From Thiohalocapsa sp. (GTDB lineage: Bacteria > Pseudomonadota > Gammaproteobacteria > Chromatiales > Chromatiaceae), in NCBI GenBank assembly GCA_021736785.1, contig JAIPFF010000010.1, positions 1 to 64,000 of the forward strand: a stretch of DNA of 64,000 bases. Direction: 5' to 3'. A model generated the notes under the pieces. The model searched no databases. It worked only from the letters and a program-made list of their open reading frames with translations, and was not told where the DNA came from. This document shows, piece after piece, positions 9,201 to 19,448 of this stretch; position 1 is the first letter of the stretch; the number at the start of each line of letters is the position of its first letter. Both the position numbers and the translations under genes were made by a program.

Positions 9201-11213
9201 TTACGACACGCGAATGCAGCGCACCGTGCGCGTGTCGCTGAGCCGGGTTTGTTCCGGATAGGCCTTCGCGCATTCGGGCAAGGCTTCCGGGCAGCGCGGG
9301 TGGAAGTGGCAGCCCGCGGGCGGCTGCGCCGGTGAGGGCATATCGCCGTCCAGGCGGATGATGCTGCGCCGCTGCTCGGTATCGATCACCGGCACCGCCG
9401 ACAACAGCGCCTTGGTGTAAGGGTGGCGAGGATCCTCCAGCACCTCCGTCGTCGTGCCCCGCTCGACGATACGGCCCAGGTACATCACCGCGACCTCGTG
9501 GGCCAGGTAAGAAACCACCGAGATGTCGTGGGTGATGAACAGATAGCTAATGCCGAGATCGCGCTGCAGCTGCTTGAGCAGGTTGAGGATTTGCGCCTGC
9601 ACCGACACATCCAGGGCGCTCGTGGGCTCGTCGCAGACAATAACCTTGGGGCTCACCGCCAGCGCGCGGGCAATACAGATACGCTGACGCTGGCCGCCCG
9701 AGAACTCGTGCGGATAGCGCTCCATGGCCTGCTCACCGATCCCCACCTGGTCCAGCAATTCGGCGACGCGCCGACGCCGGGCGCCGCGGCCGCGCTCGAT
9801 ACCGAGTGCCTGCAGCCCCTCGCCGACGATGTCGCCCACCAGCATGCGCGGATTCATCGACGCGAACGGATCCTGAAAGATGATCTGCAGGTCCTTGCGA
9901 TAACGGCGCATGCGTCCGGCGCCGATCCGGGCCAGGTCGGCGCCGTCGTAGCGCACGCTGCCGCCGGTCGGGCGCTCGAGCTGCAGGATGCCCTTGCCCA
10001 CCGTCGTCTTGCCGCAGCCGGACTCGCCGACCAGGGCGAGCGTTTGCCCGGCACGCAGCACGAGATCCACCCCGTCGACGGCCTTGACGTGACCGACGGT
10101 GCGCTTGAATAGCCCGCGCTGGATCGGGAAGTGCACCTGCAGGGCATCCACATGCACCAGCGCTTCACCCGCGGTCTGCGTATTCGCCGGCGAGGCCGCC
10201 TGCGCGGTGGCGGGCTCGAAGCTCGGCTGACCGTCGGCCCAGAGCAGACAGCGCACGCGGTGCTCGGGCCCGGCGCGAAACCAACCGGGGACCGTCGTCG
10301 CACAGTGCTCCATCTCGCGAAAGCAGCGCTCGGCGAAACGACAGCCGCCGAAGGACCGATCGAGCGGCGGCACGCGGCCGGGAATGACGGCAAGCTCCCC
10401 GGCGCGCTTTTCGGCCGTCGGCACGCTCTCCATCAGCTTGCGGCTATAGGGATGGGCCGGGCCGGCGAAGAAGTCGTCGCAGTTCGCCTGCTCGACGATC
10501 TGCCCGGCGTACATCACCGCAAGCCGGTCGGCGGTCTCCGCCACGACGCCCAAATCATGCGTGATCAGCAGCACCGCCATCCCCGTCTCACGCTGAAGTC
10601 CCTTCAGCAGGCGCAGCACCTGCGCCTGGATGGTCACGTCCAACGCGGTGGTCGGCTCGTCGGCAATCAACAGCTGCGGATCGCCGGCCAAGGCCATGGC
10701 GATCATCACGCGCTGCTTCATGCCGCCGGAGAGTTGATGCGGGTACTCACCCGCGCGCCGGGCCGGGTCGGGAATACCGACGGCGCGCAGCAACTCGACG
10801 ACACGCGCCGGTGTCGAGGCCTTGGCGCGCCCCTCGTGGATCTTTACCGCCTCGGCGATTTGCTGGCCGACGGTGAGCACCGGGTTCAGCGAAGTTTGGG
10901 GCTCCTGGAAGATCATACCCATGCGCCCGCCGCGGACCCGGCGCATCTCGCGCTCCGGCAGGGCCAGCAGATCGGTTCCGTCGAGGCGCACGCTGCCGGA
11001 GACGATACGCCCGGACAGAGGCAGCAGGCGCATCAGCGACAGCGCGGTCATGGACTTGCCGCAACCGGACTCGCCGAGCAGCGCCAGGGTTTCGCCGCGG
11101 CGGATCTCGAAGCCGACGCCGTCACAGACGCGAAGCGCCCGCTCCCCGCCTTCGACGCGCGTGACCAGGTCCGTGGTCAGATTCTCGACCCTGAGCAGCA
11201 AATCTTCCGTCAT
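9201..11213 (-). CDS. Peptide ABC transporter ATP-binding protein, fused DppD-DppF type
   Basis: About 670 residues with two complete ABC domains in one chain. First half: Walker [10 protein letters not shown], signature LSGGMKQRV, Walker [14 protein letters not shown]. Second half: [31 protein letters not shown]. Each half ends with the oligopeptide-transporter tail ([12 protein letters not shown] and [12 protein letters not shown]) and a Cys cluster ([16 protein letters not shown]). This is the YejF-like fused arrangement, powering the two permeases encoded upstream. Its start overlaps the preceding permease stop by 4 bp (ATGA), so it is the last gene of a four-gene operon. Confidence 0.95.
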   Translation of the reverse strand: MTEDLLLRVENLTTDLVTRVEGGERALRVCDGVGFEIRRGETLALLGESGCGKSMTALSLMRLLPLSGRIVSGSVRLDGTDLLALPEREMRRVRGGRMGMIFQEPQTSLNPVLTVGQQIAEAVKIHEGRAKASTPARVVELLRAVGIPDPARRAGEYPHQLSGGMKQRVMIAMALAGDPQLLIADEPTTALDVTIQAQVLRLLKGLQRETGMAVLLITHDLGVVAETADRLAVMYAGQIVEQANCDDFFAGPAHPYSRKLMESVPTAEKRAGELAVIPGRVPPLDRSFGGCRFAERCFREMEHCATTVPGWFRAGPEHRVRCLLWADGQPSFEPATAQAASPANTQTAGEALVHVDALQVHFPIQRGLFKRTVGHVKAVDGVDLVLRAGQTLALVGESGCGKTTVGKGILQLERPTGGSVRYDGADLARIGAGRMRRYRKDLQIIFQDPFASMNPRMLVGDIVGEGLQALGIERGRGARRRRVAELLDQVGIGEQAMERYPHEFSGGQRQRICIARALAVSPKVIVCDEPTSALDVSVQAQILNLLKQLQRDLGISYLFITHDISVVSYLAHEVAVMYLGRIVERGTTTEVLEDPRHPYTKALLSAVPVIDTEQRRSIIRLDGDMPSPAQPPAGCHFHPRCPEALPECAKAYPEQTRLSDTRTVRCIRVS

Positions 11214-12658
11214 CGCAGGCTCCGCAGACGCGGGTCGAAGGCATCGCGTACCACGTCCGCGAACAGGTTCGCCGCCAGCACCAGCGTGAACATGAACACG
11301 AACGCCGCCGCCAGCGACCACCAGACGATGGGCTCGCGCGCCAGCTCCAGCCGCGCGCTGTTGATCATGTTGCCCCAGCTGTTCATGGTCGGATCGACAC
11401 CGATATTGACATAGGAGAGCACCGCCTCGGCCAGCACCAGGCCGCTGAAGTCGAGCACCACCGTAATCATGACGATGTGCAGCACGTTCGGCAGGATATG
11501 GCGGGCAATCACGGTGGAATGGCGCACGCCGAGTGCACTGGCTGCCTGCACGTAGTCGGATTCGCGCAACTTCAGCGACTCGCCGCGCAGCAGTCGGCAG
11601 AGGCCGGTCCAACTGGTGATGCCGAGGATCAGGCACAGGAACAACAGCCGCAGATCCGCCCGCTCCACCAGGCTCTCGAAGCTCTCCGCGTTGTTGGTCA
11701 TGTAGACCTGCAGCATCAAAATGGCGGCGGCGATCAGCAGCACGCCGGGGATGGAGCTCAGCGTGGTGTACAGATACTGAATGATGTCGTCGGTCAGGCC
11801 TCGGAAGTAGCCCGCCATGATGCCGAGGATGATCGCAGCCGGCAGCATGACCAATGTGGTCAGCGTGCCGATCACCAGTCCCGTGCGAATACTCTTCAGG
11901 CTCTGGTAGAACACGTCTTCGCCGACCTTGTCGGTTCCGAGGATGTGGTACTTCACCGCCAGTTCGGCGGCAACGAAGCCGAGCACGGTCATCAGCGCCA
12001 GCGTGATCAGCCCGACCCGCCAGGGCACTTGCGTACGTCCGCTCCAAATCGCGCGCGCGCAGTCGTTGAATGTCTCGCCGCGACGCCGGGCCAGCCACCA
12101 AGTCAGCGCGGCGAGGATCAGCGTCCACGCCATCAGCCCTTTGACCAGCCCGAGCAACGTGCGCAGCACGATGTCCGCTGTCCTGTTGGCAGGATTCTTC
12201 AGGTGCGCGCCGCCGTGGGTCAGACGGGGGTAGTCCCGCACCGTGCTGCCGTCCGGCTGCTCGATGGCCTCCTTGACGAACAGATGAGTGGCGAACGGCG
12301 CCGAGAAGGTCTTCTCATCGCGCTCGCGCAGCGGCGTGAGCCAGAGGTCGAGCACCGAGAGCACCTGCGTGGAATAGCGCGGACCCGGGTCGGGCGCACC
12401 GTTCTCCGGCGCCGCTTCTTGCTGTACCGGCTCGGCCGGCGTCGGCGCGTCCAGCCGCGGATGGAAGTGCAACGAATCCAGCAGGCCGATCGCAACATAG
12501 AAGGCGATCACGACCAGCGCCGCGATGCCCACCGGCGAGCGCCCGACACTGCGCCAGGGGCCGCGCAGATGCTCGTGGCGGGCGGCGTAGACGCCGAAGC
12601 CGATGGCCACGGCGATGAGCAGAAAAATCAGCGCATCCGTCAGCAGAATGACCGGCAT
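11210..12658 (-). CDS. Peptide ABC transporter permease, OppC/DppC type with long N-terminal extension
   Basis: 482 residues, about 150-180 longer than a standard DppC. The extra N-terminal part holds two hydrophobic segments (LIFLLIAVAIGFGVYAA; IAALVVIAFYVAIGLL) separated from the core by a hydrophilic stretch, with another helix near 170. The BPD_transp_1 core has the EAA loop SDYVQAASALGVRHSTVIARH and ends VVRDAFDPRLR, as in OppC proteins. It forms the inner-membrane channel with the OppB-type subunit. The start is 58 nt after the previous gene, so some separate ribosome loading is likely. Confidence 0.92.
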   Translation of the reverse strand: MPVILLTDALIFLLIAVAIGFGVYAARHEHLRGPWRSVGRSPVGIAALVVIAFYVAIGLLDSLHFHPRLDAPTPAEPVQQEAAPENGAPDPGPRYSTQVLSVLDLWLTPLRERDEKTFSAPFATHLFVKEAIEQPDGSTVRDYPRLTHGGAHLKNPANRTADIVLRTLLGLVKGLMAWTLILAALTWWLARRRGETFNDCARAIWSGRTQVPWRVGLITLALMTVLGFVAAELAVKYHILGTDKVGEDVFYQSLKSIRTGLVIGTLTTLVMLPAAIILGIMAGYFRGLTDDIIQYLYTTLSSIPGVLLIAAAILMLQVYMTNNAESFESLVERADLRLLFLCLILGITSWTGLCRLLRGESLKLRESDYVQAASALGVRHSTVIARHILPNVLHIVMITVVLDFSGLVLAEAVLSYVNIGVDPTMNSWGNMINSARLELAREPIVWWSLAAAFVFMFTLVLAANLFADVVRDAFDPRLRSLR

Positions 12659-12716
12659 CAGTACCGCCCCCCGGCCCGCTTCGATCGCACCGGCCCGTCA
12701 AGCCCAGGCGCCGCGA

Positions 12717-13694
12717 TCATGACAGCCTGACCCTGGGATCGACGAGGGTGTAGGAGACGTCTGTCATGATCAGGCCCAGGATGTAGAGCACGGAACCGAG
12801 GAAGACCATCGCCCGCACGATGGAGAAGTCCTGCCGGTTGATGGCATCGATGGTATAGCTGCCGAGCCCCGGAACCCCGAAGAAGGATTCGGTGATCAGC
12901 GCGCCCATGAACAGCAGCGGCAGTACCGCGACCACGCCGGTCAGGATCGGAATCATCGCGTTTTTGAGCACATGGCGGAACAGCACGACACGCTCGCGCA
13001 TGCCCTTGGCGCGCGCCGTGCGCACATAATCGCGGTTGACCTCCTCCAGGAAGAAGGTGCGGTACAGCCGCGTACCGCTGCCGATGCCGCCGACGACGCC
13101 GACCAGCACCGGCAGGATCAGGAATTTGGTCGCGTCGAAGCCGGTGTCGTAGCCCGAAATCGGCACCAGGTGAAACAGCTTCCCGATCAGGAACTGCCCG
13201 CCGATGATGTAGAACAGACCGGAGATGGACATCATCGCGACCAGCAGCACGACGCTGCCCCAATCGATATAAGTGGCGCGAAAGAAGATGATCATCAGCG
13301 CGTAGCTGATGTTGATCGACAATCCCACCAGCAGCACCGGGAGCGCGATGGCCAGGCTCGGCCACATCCGCTGAGAGATGTCGTAACCGATGTCGCGGCC
13401 GCTGTCGGAAGAGCCGAAGTCGAAGGCAAACAACTTCAGCGACTTCTGAAAGAAGATCGTCTCCGTGAGCTTGTCGAGGCCCCTGGCCTCCTCGTTGAGC
13501 AGCAGCGGCAGGTCATAGCCGTGCTCCGCCTTCCACGTATCGATGGCTTCCTGGGTGACGCGTTTGTCGCCCAGTTGCATGCGCGCCATGTCGTCCGGCG
13601 AGTTGACGACGAAGAACAGCACGAAGGTGATCAGATTCACGCCGATCAGGATCGGCAGCGCATAGAGCAATCGGCGGATGATGTAGGCACTCAT
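12717..13694 (-). CDS. Peptide ABC transporter permease, OppB/DppB type
   Basis: 325 residues beginning MSAYIIRRLLYALPILIGVN, the hallmark OppB N-terminus. The EAA motif is NRDYVRTARAKGMRERVVLFRH and the C-terminus ends VDPRVRLS. A periplasmic loop of about 90 residues after TM1 is normal for the family. The start ATG overlaps the stop of the binding-protein gene by 4 bp, indicating coupled translation. Confidence 0.95.
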   Translation of the reverse strand: MSAYIIRRLLYALPILIGVNLITFVLFFVVNSPDDMARMQLGDKRVTQEAIDTWKAEHGYDLPLLLNEEARGLDKLTETIFFQKSLKLFAFDFGSSDSGRDIGYDISQRMWPSLAIALPVLLVGLSINISYALMIIFFRATYIDWGSVVLLVAMMSISGLFYIIGGQFLIGKLFHLVPISGYDTGFDATKFLILPVLVGVVGGIGSGTRLYRTFFLEEVNRDYVRTARAKGMRERVVLFRHVLKNAMIPILTGVVAVLPLLFMGALITESFFGVPGLGSYTIDAINRQDFSIVRAMVFLGSVLYILGLIMTDVSYTLVDPRVRLS

Positions 13695-15841
13695 CGGGCG
13701 CTGCTCCGCTCGCGCCGGCGCGCGATCACGATCGCCGGCAGCGCCCCCAGGGCGAGCACCAGGACCAGGGCGCCGAGCGGCCAGAGCACCGGCGGATTCC
13801 ACTGCTCGCGCAGTACCTCGCGCACGGAGGGATCGAGACGGCGATATTTCAGCGTGTTGTTGGCCATCAAGTTCGGCTTGACGTTGTACAGCCACTGATG
13901 GTGCAAACTGAACGACTTCGGGTAGAAGCCGAATGACCAGGGCGCATCGCGGCGCAGGATCTCCGTCATTTGATCGATGATGGCCTGGCGCTGCGGGCCG
14001 TCGTCCATGTTCTTCATCTGCTCGAACAGGGCATCGAATACCGGGTTGCCGTAGTTGGCCGCGTTCTCGCCGCCGTCGATCTTTTTGTTCGGCCCGTAGA
14101 GCAGGAAGAAGAAGTTCTCGGGGTCCGGATAGTCGGCATTCCAGCCCCACATGAACACCTGCCCGGTGCCCTCTCGCATCTTCTCCTGAAAGCGGTTGTA
14201 GTCGGTGGCACGGACGACCAGCTCGATACCGAGCTTGGCGAACTGCTTGCGCATCCAATTAAGCCGCGCCTTTCCGTCGGGACCGGCGTCCATGGCCTCG
14301 TAGTAGATGGTCAGCGGCCGACCTGTCTCGGGGTCGCGGCCGTCCCGGTAGCCGGCCTGCTCCATCAGCACCTTGGCCTCGTCCAGGCCGCGGCGCACGG
14401 GCTTGCCGCCGTGCCATTCGTAGACGAACGGGTTGATGCCGGCCTCGCCCTCTCGGTGTCCGAAGATGCCCGGTGGGAGCGGCCCCTGCGCGGCGACCCC
14501 GCGGCCGTTGGCGAAGATGGAGATGTACTCTTCGAAATCCACCGCGATGCTGATAGCCCGTCGCAGCAGCCGCGCCCGCTCGGAGTCGCCGCCGAGCACC
14601 GGATCGACCATGTTGAAGCCCATGTACCAGATGGACGTGTCGACGGCGGTTGCCAGATCGATGCCCTTCTCTCGCATATCTTCGGTCAACCCCGCCTCGC
14701 CCGCGGCGTCGAACTGGATGGCCTGATCGAAGGCGTCGGAGCTGATGCCGGAGCTGTCGTAGTAGCCCTGCAGAAATTTGTTCCAGTAGGGGATGCTTTC
14801 TTTCTCGAGGCTATAGACGGCGCGCTCGACGAAGGGCAGCGGCTCGCCGGCATCCTTCAGCAGTCCGGCGGCGGCGTCCTCGGGCATGCCTTCGCTCGGA
14901 TAGCGCTCGCCGTGGAAGTTCGGGTTGCGCTCCAGCACCATCCGCAGATTCGGGTTGTTCTCGGCGAGCATGAATGCACCGGTGCCGACCGGATACCAGT
15001 CGAGCGTGATGTTGCTCTGCTTCATGCCGGGCTGCGCGTACAGGGCCTCCGCCTCCCAGGGCATCGGCGCGAAGAACGGCATCGCCAGCCAATACTGAAA
15101 CTGCGGGTAGCGGTTGTTGATACGAATGACGTAGCTGTAGCGGTCGACGACTTCGGCCCCTTCGAAAGGCACCGTGCGCAGGTCGAAGAACGGGCGCTCA
15201 CCGTCCACCGGCGCCGGTGCCAGCTCCGAGATCCGCTCGCTCAGCGCCTCGAAACCGACAATGTGCTTGCCCATCAGGCCGGAAATGGGCGAATGCAGCC
15301 AGGGCGTCGCCAGGCGCTTGATCTGGTAGACGTAGTCTTCGGCGGTGAGCTCGCGGGTACCCGTTTCGGGCAGGTCGGCGAGCGTGTCGACCGCCTCCGC
15401 GCGGGCGCGATCGAGGCCATGATAAAGCAGCTCGCCGCGCTCGTCCCGGGCAAAAGCCGGATGCGGCTGATAGAGGATGCCCGGGCGGATGCGCACCAGA
15501 TACTCGCTGAAGGCGATCTGCGCCGGGTCGGCATCGGCGGGCAGCGCATTGCCGTCGGCGTCGTAGTAAGCGGGCACCGGAACCGCCTCGGCGGTCAGCG
15601 GAATCAGCTGATAGGGGCGCTTGAGGAAATGGTACTGCAGCGGCGGCTCGTAGATCTGGGCGATGAATGCGTATTCATTGGCGCTGTAGGAGCGCACCGG
15701 GTCCAGGTGCTTGGGGCGCTCGCCGAAGGCGCCATAGAGAACATTGTCGCCGGCCTGCTCGTCGGGATAGGGGTTGTTCCAGGGCGGCTCGCCGCAGCCG
15801 CCGAGCGCCAGAAGCGCGATGGCCGCAAGCGCCCGGCGCAT
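13691..15841 (-). CDS. Peptide ABC transporter substrate-binding lipoprotein (SBP family 5)
   Basis: About 716 residues from ATG 15841: signal peptide MRRALAAIALLALGGC with a lipobox (LGGC, Cys16), then the family 5 opening (YGAFGERPKHLDPVRSYS). It is longer than DppA/OppA (about 530-600), and the C-terminus carries a hydrophobic helix (LWPLGALVLVLALGALPAIVIA) followed by RRRERSSAR. The protein would therefore be tethered at both ends, by lipid and by a C-terminal TM, which is unusual. First gene of the importer operon and divergent from fabI. Likely ligand is peptides, by family. Confidence 0.93.
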   Translation of the reverse strand: MRRALAAIALLALGGCGEPPWNNPYPDEQAGDNVLYGAFGERPKHLDPVRSYSANEYAFIAQIYEPPLQYHFLKRPYQLIPLTAEAVPVPAYYDADGNALPADADPAQIAFSEYLVRIRPGILYQPHPAFARDERGELLYHGLDRARAEAVDTLADLPETGTRELTAEDYVYQIKRLATPWLHSPISGLMGKHIVGFEALSERISELAPAPVDGERPFFDLRTVPFEGAEVVDRYSYVIRINNRYPQFQYWLAMPFFAPMPWEAEALYAQPGMKQSNITLDWYPVGTGAFMLAENNPNLRMVLERNPNFHGERYPSEGMPEDAAAGLLKDAGEPLPFVERAVYSLEKESIPYWNKFLQGYYDSSGISSDAFDQAIQFDAAGEAGLTEDMREKGIDLATAVDTSIWYMGFNMVDPVLGGDSERARLLRRAISIAVDFEEYISIFANGRGVAAQGPLPPGIFGHREGEAGINPFVYEWHGGKPVRRGLDEAKVLMEQAGYRDGRDPETGRPLTIYYEAMDAGPDGKARLNWMRKQFAKLGIELVVRATDYNRFQEKMREGTGQVFMWGWNADYPDPENFFFLLYGPNKKIDGGENAANYGNPVFDALFEQMKNMDDGPQRQAIIDQMTEILRRDAPWSFGFYPKSFSLHHQWLYNVKPNLMANNTLKYRRLDPSVREVLREQWNPPVLWPLGALVLVLALGALPAIVIARRRERSSAR

Positions 15842-15968
15842 GACCCGGCGCGCTTTCCCGCAACGCCCGCTTTCTGTAAGGTTACGTGCCGGTTTCACCG
15901 GCTCATGATCGCACCCTGGCGCGGCGCTTGCCAGACTGCACTCGGACCTAACCAACGGAGACCAATGC

Positions 15969-16745
15969 ATGGGTTTTCTGACCGACAAACGCTTCTTGAT
16001 CACCGGCGTCGCCAGCAACCGTTCCATCGCCTGGGGCGTTGCCCAAGCGATGCATCGCGAAGGTGCGCAACTGGCATTCTCCTATCAGGGGGAAAAGCTC
16101 CGGGGCCGGGTTGAAGATCTGGCCGCGAAGTGCGATTCCAACATCGCGTTGCCGCTCGACGTCTCAAGGGACGAGGAGATCGAGGCCTGTTTCGCACAGT
16201 TGGCGGAGCATTGGGACGGTCTCGACGGCATCGTACACTCGATCGCCTTCGCGCCGAAGGAAGAGCTTGAAGGCGATTACTTGGACGCCACCACCCGGCA
16301 AGGGTTCGCAACAGCGCACGATATCAGCTCCTACAGCTTCACGGCGCTTGCCAAGGCGGGGCGCAACCTGATGGCCGGGCGCAACGGCGCGCTGCTGACG
16401 ATGAGCTACCTAGGCGCGGTGCGCGCGGTGCCGAACTATAACGTCATGGGCGTCGCGAAGGCGAGCCTGGAGGCGAACGTGCGCTATATGGCGGCGTCCC
16501 TCGGCCCCCACGGGACTCGGGTAAACGCCGTATCGGCCGGCCCCATCCGCACGCTGGCGGCCGCGGGCATCGCAGACTTCCGCTCGATGCTGAAGCAAGT
16601 CGAAGAGCGCACGCCGATGCGCCGAAACGTAACCATCGAAGAAGTCGGCAACGCGGCGGCCTTCCTGTGCTCGGACTTGGCCTCCGGCATCACCGGAGAC
16701 GTGCTTTACGTCGACACCGGCTACCACATCCTGGGACTGGGCTGA
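15969..16745 (+). CDS. fabI: Enoyl-[acyl-carrier-protein] reductase FabI (NADH)
   Basis: 258 residues, canonical length. Glycine-rich cofactor motif [13 protein letters not shown] (about 13-25), catalytic Tyr147, Tyr157 and Lys164 in [19 protein letters not shown], and [15 protein letters not shown] downstream. GGAG at 15957-15960 is 8 nt from the ATG. FabI reduces trans-2-enoyl-ACP in the last step of each elongation cycle and is the classical triclosan target. It is monocistronic and converges on ppiD. Confidence 0.97.
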   Translation: MGFLTDKRFLITGVASNRSIAWGVAQAMHREGAQLAFSYQGEKLRGRVEDLAAKCDSNIALPLDVSRDEEIEACFAQLAEHWDGLDGIVHSIAFAPKEELEGDYLDATTRQGFATAHDISSYSFTALAKAGRNLMAGRNGALLTMSYLGAVRAVPNYNVMGVAKASLEANVRYMAASLGPHGTRVNAVSAGPIRTLAAAGIADFRSMLKQVEERTPMRRNVTIEEVGNAAAFLCSDLASGITGDVLYVDTGYHILGLG

Positions 16746-16920
16746 AACCTGCCGGGACGGAGGCGTTACGGGACGCCTCGGCCGACACGCCTCGAGCACT
16801 CCTCGGGCCGCGGTCCACCGGCTTTCCCCGCGCTATGCGGGCTCGCTGACGGGCGGCCGGGGAGAGCGCCGGGGAAGAGCGCCGGGTGAGATTGCGGGGC
16901 GGGAGATTACCCGGAAGAGA

Positions 16921-16945
16921 CCGCCCGGGGAGATTCCCGGGGCGG
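16921..16945. terminator. GC-rich hairpin between convergent fabI and ppiD
   Basis: An almost perfect inverted repeat (CCGCCCGGGG, loop AGATT, CCCGGGGCGG) with one mispaired register. It lacks a T-run in either direction. The 16845-16960 stretch is generally rich in CCGGG/GGGAGA repeats. It could stop both transcripts, but this is only suggested by position. Confidence 0.35.
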
Positions 16946-16962
16946 CGACTCCGGGAAGGCGG

Positions 16963-18894
16963 CTAAGGGGTCTCTTCGGGCAGCGGTGCGCGCTCGATCT
17001 TCGCGCGGCTCTCCAAGTCCGTCCGCAGCGCTTCGAATGCCTGTCTGGCACGGGCGTCGGCGAGCAGCCGCGCCTCGGATTCGAGGCGCTCCGGTTCCAA
17101 AGCCACCGGGTTCCCGTCCACGACACGGGAAACGGCGACCACCACGGCGCCGGCTCCGCCGGCACCACTTGCATAGCTCGGGGCGTCCTCCGCCGGCCGT
17201 GGCAGCGTGAACGCCAGCTCCAGCACCCGAGGCGGGACATCGGGCGCGTTCCGCCCGATCAGGCCCGGGGTCTCGACGCTGTACTCTCCCGCGACGTCCT
17301 CCAGGGCGGCCCCCTCGCGCAGACGCCGGACCATGTCCTCGGAGGCGGCCAGTGCCGCTTCGGCGGCTTTGCGCTCGCGGATTAGCGAGACGATGTCCTC
17401 GCGTACCTCTTCGAGCGGCCGCGTCGCCGGTGGCCGATGATCGTCCACGCGCAAGACGATCGCCTGCAGGACGTCGCGCTCCGGCTCGATCAGCTCGCTA
17501 TTGTTGCCGAGCGTGAGTACGTCTTCGCTGAATGCGGCACCGATGACCTTCGGGTTGGCGAGCACGCCTTCGCCGCCGGAGCGGTCGATCCAGTCGGAGG
17601 TCTGAATTTCCATATCCAGCGTTTCGGCGGCCGGGATCAAGCTGTCGGGCGCTTCGTAGGCCAGTGTCGCGAGCCGCTCGGCCACATCGAAATAGAGCGC
17701 CTCGCCGCGTCCGCTGTCGGCCTGCTGCGCCAATTCGTCGCGGACCTCTTCGAACGGCCTGGGCTCGCCGCCTCGGATCTCGGTCACCTCGATCAGGTGA
17801 TACCCGAACGGCGTTCGAATCGGCTCGCTCAGCTCGCCCTGATCCAGCGCGAACGCGGCCTGCTCGAAGAGCGGATCCATCAAACCGCGGCCGACCAGCC
17901 CGAGATCACCGCCGTCCGCGGCGCTGCCGGGATCGTCCGAGACCTCCTCGGCAACATCCGCGAAGTCATCGCCGGCCAGAATCCGCTCGCGTAAAGCGGC
18001 GAGCCGCTCCTTGGCCGCTGCCGCCTCGGCATCGGCGGCATCCGCCGCCACGGCAATCAGGATATGCCGCATGGCGCGCTGCTCGGGCTCGGTGAACTCG
18101 TCGATGCGCTCTTCGTACAATTGCCTCAGGGCATCTTCGTCGTCCGCCTCCGCCACGTCGCCGGTCCGTGCAGCGAGCGCATCCGCATCGAGCAACAGGT
18201 AAGCGATGCGAACTTGCTCGGGCGTCTGGAACAGCGCTTGGTTCTCGTCGTAGAACGCCTGGATTTCCTCATCGCTCGGCGGCGCCTCGGGGGCCAGCTC
18301 CGACGCCGAAATGCTCACATAGGCGATTTCGCGCTGTTGCTCCAAGAGCCTGGCGGCCTCGTTGACGGTAGCTGCAGTCACGAACTCGGTGTCGGACACC
18401 GCGCGCGGTAACTGCGTCGCCAGGAGCCGGGTGCGCAGTTGCTCCTCGTAAGCCGCGGGGGTCAGTCCCTGGAGCTGCAGCACGCGCTTATAAGCATCGT
18501 TGTCGAAGGTCCCGTCGCGCTGAAACGCCGGCTCGCCCAGGATCGCGGCGCGGACCGCCTGATCCGAGACACGCAGCCCCATGGAGCGCGAGGCATCCAG
18601 CAGCACGACGTCGCTGATCATGCTGTCGAGGATCTGCTGGCGAAGGCGTTGCCCGCCGAACAACTCGGGGTCGTAGGCGTCGCCCAAGCGCTCACGCAGT
18701 TCCATGCGGGCACGCTGGACGTTGCGGCTGAACTGGCGGTCGGTAATCTTGTTGCCGTTGACTTCGGCAACCACTTGCTCGCCGCCGCCGCCCAGGTAGG
18801 ACTGGATGCCCCACAGGGCGAAGGGGATGCTGATCAGGATGATGATCGCGTAGGCGATCCACCCTTGGGCACGTTCTCGGATCTCCAGCAGCAT
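16963..18894 (-). CDS. ppiD: Periplasmic folding chaperone / peptidyl-prolyl isomerase PpiD
   Basis: About 643 residues from ATG 18894 (MLLEIRERAQGW is the PpiD opening; upstream in-frame codons are not conserved-looking). One N-terminal membrane anchor (about 14-32, IAYAIIILISIPFALWG), then the SurA-like N-domain (VAEVNGNKITDRQFSRNVQ, QQILDSMISDVVLLDAS), a parvulin domain around residues 270-375 (RAMRHILIAV ... PFGYHLIEVTEI), and a further C-terminal chaperone region. PpiD works at the Sec translocon exit on emerging outer-membrane proteins. Position after hupB and the tRNAs is conserved in gammaproteobacteria. Confidence 0.95.
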   Translation of the reverse strand: MLLEIRERAQGWIAYAIIILISIPFALWGIQSYLGGGGEQVVAEVNGNKITDRQFSRNVQRARMELRERLGDAYDPELFGGQRLRQQILDSMISDVVLLDASRSMGLRVSDQAVRAAILGEPAFQRDGTFDNDAYKRVLQLQGLTPAAYEEQLRTRLLATQLPRAVSDTEFVTAATVNEAARLLEQQREIAYVSISASELAPEAPPSDEEIQAFYDENQALFQTPEQVRIAYLLLDADALAARTGDVAEADDEDALRQLYEERIDEFTEPEQRAMRHILIAVAADAADAEAAAAKERLAALRERILAGDDFADVAEEVSDDPGSAADGGDLGLVGRGLMDPLFEQAAFALDQGELSEPIRTPFGYHLIEVTEIRGGEPRPFEEVRDELAQQADSGRGEALYFDVAERLATLAYEAPDSLIPAAETLDMEIQTSDWIDRSGGEGVLANPKVIGAAFSEDVLTLGNNSELIEPERDVLQAIVLRVDDHRPPATRPLEEVREDIVSLIRERKAAEAALAASEDMVRRLREGAALEDVAGEYSVETPGLIGRNAPDVPPRVLELAFTLPRPAEDAPSYASGAGGAGAVVVAVSRVVDGNPVALEPERLESEARLLADARARQAFEALRTDLESRAKIERAPLPEETP

Positions 18895-18970
18895 ACTCGC
18901 GTCTCGGAAATGCGTGTTGTCGGGCTGAGGTACGGAAGCGAAATGCGCCGAGCCCGATTTTCGGTGGCGC

Positions 18971-19010
18971 ACAAAAGAACGCGGGGTATCTGGGACAGAT
19001 ACCCCGCGTT
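18971..19010 (-). terminator. Rho-independent terminator of the tRNA transcript
   Basis: A perfect 14-bp inverted repeat (AACGCGGGGTATCT at 18978-18991, 5-nt loop, complement at 18997-19010). Read on the minus strand it is followed by CTTTTGT. It starts 10 nt after the tRNA-Asp CCA end and lies 84 nt before ppiD, so it separates the tRNAs from ppiD. Confidence 0.85.
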
Positions 19011-19019
19011 TATCAAAAG

Positions 19020-19096
19020 TGGCGGAGTGGACGGGACTCGAACCCGCGACCCCCGGCGTGACAGGCCGGTATTCTAACCAACTGAACTACCACTCC
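19020..19096 (-). tRNA. tRNA-Asp (GTC)
   Basis: 77 nt including an encoded CCA. On the minus strand it begins GGAGTGGTAGTTCAGTTGG, has anticodon stem CCGGC/GCCGG with loop CTGTCAC (anticodon GTC), T-arm GGGTTCGAGTCCC and acceptor end CACTCC-G-CCA. All four arms pair. Confidence 0.97.
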
Positions 19097-19251
19097 TTGC
19101 GTTGATTCCTGCGTCTTCGCGCCATGCGCCGGTCCGGCAGATCAACCGTGTATAACCTTTCAGCCACCAACTGGTAGCGCCCCCGGCATAACGACCAGCG
19201 TTGCCGGCACAGCCTCGCGAAATATGCGGGCGAAAGCTCGTCGAGACTGAC

Positions 19252-19327
19252 TGGTGGGTGCTGCAGGGATCGAACCTGCGACCCTCGCCTTGTAAGGGCG
19301 ATGCTCTCCCAGCTGAGCTAAGCACCC
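19252..19327 (-). tRNA. tRNA-Val (TAC)
   Basis: 76 nt including an encoded CCA. On the minus strand it begins GGGTGCTTAGCTCAGCTGG, with anticodon loop CTTACAA (anticodon TAC), T-arm GCAGGTTCGATCCCTGC and acceptor GCACCC-A-CCA. It precedes tRNA-Asp by about 155 nt and is probably in the same transcript. Confidence 0.97.
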
Positions 19328-19448
19328 GCGTTGGATACCTCGGAGCGGAACGCGCGGTGTGGGGCGCGTCACCTAACCAGGGGATCCGGCTGGGCACTGG
19401 TCAAGCACATCGGTGAGTGCTTGCCGCCTTCAGCCCCGACGGAAGCGA

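Noticed and set aside
19402-19423. CAAGCAC/GTGCTTG repeat between hupB and tRNA-Val as a terminator.
   Set aside because: Seven-bp stem, 8-nt loop and no T-run on the minus strand; too weak to call.
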